Shown here: piece by piece, positions 62,225 to 64,000 of the stretch
How the letters are laid out: every line of letters starts with the position of its first letter
Position numbering within the stretch: the stretch's first letter is position 1
NCBI RefSeq assembly: GCF_030929505.1
Contig: NZ_JAVFVV010000008.1
Location: 227,507 to 291,506 of the forward strand
Direction of reading: 5' to 3'
DNA from: Mesorhizobium sp. LHD-90
GTDB taxonomy: Bacteria > Pseudomonadota > Alphaproteobacteria > Rhizobiales > Rhizobiaceae
DNA: 64,000 nucleotides
The notes under the pieces: generated by a model
The model's input: only the letters and a program-made list of their open reading frames with translations
Database searches by the model: none
Told to the model about the DNA's origin: nothing
Made by a program: the position numbers and the translations under genes

Positions 62225-63838
62225 CTACTCCGCCGCCACCAGCCCGGCCATGTCGCGGTTCTTCATCAGCTTGAAGACGATGGAATCCATCAGCGCCTGG
62301 AATGAGGCGTCGATGATGTTTTCCGAAACGCCTACCGTCCACCAGCGCGCGCCGGAGGTATCGTGGGATTCGATCAGCACGCGGGTGATCGCCTCGGTAC
62401 CGCCATTGAGGATACGCACCTTGAAGTCGGCAAGCTCGAGGTCGCCGATCTCGTGCTGGAATTTTCCCAAATCCTTTCTGAGCGCGATGTCGAGCGCATT
62501 GACCGGGCCGTGGCCCTCGGCCACTGACATGCGCTCCTCGCCGTCGATGAGGACCTTCACGATTGCCTCGGACACCGTCTTCAGATGGCCGTTGGCGTCG
62601 AAACGGCGCTCGACCATGCAGCGGAAGGAGGTGACGCGGAAGAACTCCGGCACGGTGTGCAGCATCCTGCGGGCCAGCAACTCGAAACTGGCGTCGGCGC
62701 CCTCATAGGCATAACCCTCCGCCTCGCGCTCCTTGACCACGGCAATCAGCGCGTCCAGCCTCGAATCGTCGCGCGGCACGTCGATGCCGCGCCGTTTCAG
62801 TTCGGCGATGAAATTCGCCTTGCCGCCCTGGTCGGACACCATGATTTTTCTGCGGTTGCCGACCTTGTCCGGCGGCACGTGCTCGTAGGTCTGCGGCTCC
62901 TTGACCAGCGCCGAGGCATGGATCCCGGCCTTGGTGGCGAAGGCCGAAGCGCCGACATAGGGCGCCTGCGCCTCCGGCGCGCGGTTGAGCAGCTCGTCGA
63001 AATTGCGCGACAGGCGCGAGATGCCTGCCAGCGCCTCGGCCGAAATGCCGGTGTCGAAGCGGTCGGCATAGGCTGGTTTCAGCATCAGCGTCGGGATCAG
63101 CGTGACGAGATTGGCGTTGCCGCAGCGCTCGCCGATGCCGTTCAGCGTACCCTGCACCTGGCGCACGCCGGCCTCCACCGCCGCCAGCGAATTCGCCACC
63201 GCCTGGCCGGTGTCGTCATGGGCGTGGATGCCAAGATTTTCGCCGGGGATGCCGGCGGCGATCACTTTGCCGACGATATCGCGGATTTCTGAGGGCTGCG
63301 TGCCGCCATTGGTGTCGCACAGCACGACCCAGCGCGCACCGGCCTCGAAGGCGGCTTTGGCGCAGGCCAGCGCGTAGTCGGGATTGGCCTTGAAACCATC
63401 GTAAAAATGCTCGCAGTCGACCAGGGCTTCCTTGCCCGCCCCGCGGGCAGCTTCGACCGAGGCGCGAATGGCGTCGAGATTTTCTTCGTTGGTGCAGCCG
63501 AGCGCCAAGCGTACGTGATAGTCCCAGCTTTTTGCGACGAAGCAGATGGCGTCCGACTCGGCCTGCAGCAGGGCGGCGAGGCCGGGATCGTTTGAGGCCG
63601 AGACGCCGACGCGTTTGGTCATGCCGAAGGCGACGAATTTGGCGCGCCGGGTTCGGTTTTGCGCGAAAAAGGCCGTGTCGGTCGGGTTGGCGCCGGGATA
63701 GCCGCCCTCGACATAGTCGACGCCGAACTCGTCGAGCATAGCCGAGATCGCGATCTTGTCCTCCACCGAAAAGTCGATGCCAGGCGTCTGTTGGCCGTCG
63801 CGCAACGTGGTGTCGAAAAGGTAGAGGCGGTGTTTCAT
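62225..63838 (-). CDS. cimA: (R)-Citramalate synthase
   Basis: CimA condenses pyruvate with acetyl-CoA and opens a threonine-independent route to isoleucine. The 537-residue protein begins with the HMGL-like TIM barrel (YLFDTTLRDGQQTPGIDFS, with HAHDDTGQAVANS for metal His). It ends with the LeuA dimer/allosteric domain (about 400-525, including ARWWTVGVSENIIDASFQAL). GGGAG lies about 12 bases before the ATG. An IS481-like element starts 45 bases upstream. Confidence 0.95.
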   Translation of the reverse strand: MKHRLYLFDTTLRDGQQTPGIDFSVEDKIAISAMLDEFGVDYVEGGYPGANPTDTAFFAQNRTRRAKFVAFGMTKRVGVSASNDPGLAALLQAESDAICFVAKSWDYHVRLALGCTNEENLDAIRASVEAARGAGKEALVDCEHFYDGFKANPDYALACAKAAFEAGARWVVLCDTNGGTQPSEIRDIVGKVIAAGIPGENLGIHAHDDTGQAVANSLAAVEAGVRQVQGTLNGIGERCGNANLVTLIPTLMLKPAYADRFDTGISAEALAGISRLSRNFDELLNRAPEAQAPYVGASAFATKAGIHASALVKEPQTYEHVPPDKVGNRRKIMVSDQGGKANFIAELKRRGIDVPRDDSRLDALIAVVKEREAEGYAYEGADASFELLARRMLHTVPEFFRVTSFRCMVERRFDANGHLKTVSEAIVKVLIDGEERMSVAEGHGPVNALDIALRKDLGKFQHEIGDLELADFKVRILNGGTEAITRVLIESHDTSGARWWTVGVSENIIDASFQALMDSIVFKLMKNRDMAGLVAAE

Positions 63839-63849
63839 GGCGCTGCCTT

Positions 63850-63882
63850 TTCTCCCTCCTTGAGGGGGAGATGGCTGCGAAG
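63850..63882. repeat. Half of a small palindromic repeat
   Basis: The words CTCCCTCCTTGAGGGGGAG and ATGGCTGCGAAG resemble the first half of a palindromic unit common between Mesorhizobium genes. Its second half would be expected to the right but is replaced by the start of the IS element. Confidence 0.5.
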
Positions 63883-64000
63883 TGTCCGACCCTGATAGAT
63901 AGGTAACAGAATGGACCTGAAGCATGGGTGACAGTTTTCTTGTCCGCCGGGAGGACCGGCGATGGGATGGCGAGAGACTTGTGTCATGGACGAGCGGCTT
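63883..64000 (+). mobile_element. Left end of an IS481-family element
   Basis: The stretch begins TGTCCGACC and carries repeated, imperfect words (GATAGGTAACAGAATGG and CATGGGTGACAG) typical of IS481 ends. A gene start follows within 80 bases. Only the left end is inside the window. Confidence 0.7.
63962..64000 (+). CDS. IS481-family transposase, N-terminal fragment
   Basis: Only 13 codons are visible: MGWRETCVMDERL. I recognise the pattern MxWxExxVMDER(L/R) as the start of IS481-type DDE transposases, which continue with a helix-turn-helix. The rest lies beyond the window. Confidence 0.7.
   Translation, partial: MGWRETCVMDERL

Noticed and set aside
1..64000. tRNA, rRNA, CRISPR or prophage
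   Set aside because: Scanning by eye found no T-loop words in a cloverleaf setting, no regularly spaced repeats and no phage genes.

Overview
The window is high-GC DNA (well above 60% by eye) from an alphaproteobacterium of the order Hyphomicrobiales (Rhizobiales), most likely a Mesorhizobium/Aminobacter-type Phyllobacteriaceae chromosome. Three things point there. The gene order lptF-lptG-lptD-surA-pdxA-rsmA facing gmk-yicC-mltG-fabF-acpP-fabG-fabD is a rhizobial housekeeping order. So are rpsF-rpsR-rplI, dnaB, radA-cvpA-purF and psd-pssA. Several intergenic palindromes also have the look of repeats that litter rhizobial genomes. No rRNA, tRNA or CRISPR array was seen.

Layout. 0.4-8.1 kb (+): outer-membrane LPS export (lptF, lptG, lptD, SurA-like chaperone) leading into pdxA and rsmA. 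8.8-15.8 kb (-): fatty-acid synthesis and envelope growth (fabD, fabG, acpP, fabF, mltG, yicC, gmk), with one small secreted protein on the opposite strand. 15.9-19.5 kb: an LTA-synthase-like phosphoglycerol transferase and an orphan TadG-like vWA protein. 19.7-21.6 kb: ribosomal proteins S6, S18 and L9. 21.8-32.0 kb: accessory genes (cfa, a long palindromic repeat, ynfA, an Rsm22-like methyltransferase, a deaminase, a TyrA-type dehydrogenase, a large RTX protein, a HAD hydrolase, a LysR regulator, a DUF1127 protein). 32.3-38.4 kb: dnaB, a Phd/PemK-type toxin-antitoxin pair, radA, cvpA, purF. 38.4-43.2 kb: an accessory patch with a P-loop kinase, two copies of a 290-bp repeat flanking a VOC gene, a YafY-regulator remnant and a MITE-like palindrome. 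43.3-48.3 kb: a drug/metabolite exporter, a small-RNA candidate and phospholipid genes (an Aas-like acyltransferase/ligase, pssA, psd). 48.6-53.1 kb: a compact siderophore uptake operon (TonB receptor, MFS importer, siderophore-interacting reductase). 53.1-55.4 kb (-): an ArsR regulator and an Atm1-type exporter. 55.6-63.8 kb: small enzymes, a LysM protein, a LOG-family protein, a ZntB-like channel, a GST, RarD and citramalate synthase. An IS481-type element starts at the right edge.

Three regulatory finds are the most interesting. (1) Upstream of the TyrA-like gene there is a consensus sigma-70 promoter that fires almost exactly at the AUG of a 16-codon reading frame, MKKALFAAAQYYAPLS, with tandem Tyr codons. 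It is followed by competing hairpins and a U-run next to the Shine-Dalgarno. This looks like a leaderless tyrosine attenuator, analogous to the rhizobial trpL. (2) At about 44.3 kb an EcfG-type promoter (GGAAC-N18-TT) precedes a ~75-nt two-hairpin RNA. Its first loop carries two C6 runs and its second hairpin is an intrinsic terminator. It is a candidate general-stress sRNA. (3) A YafY/WYL regulator divergent from the VOC gene has been cut to 16 codons by one of two near-identical 290-bp elements, while its palindromic operator remains. All calls are from reading the sequence; no database search was run.
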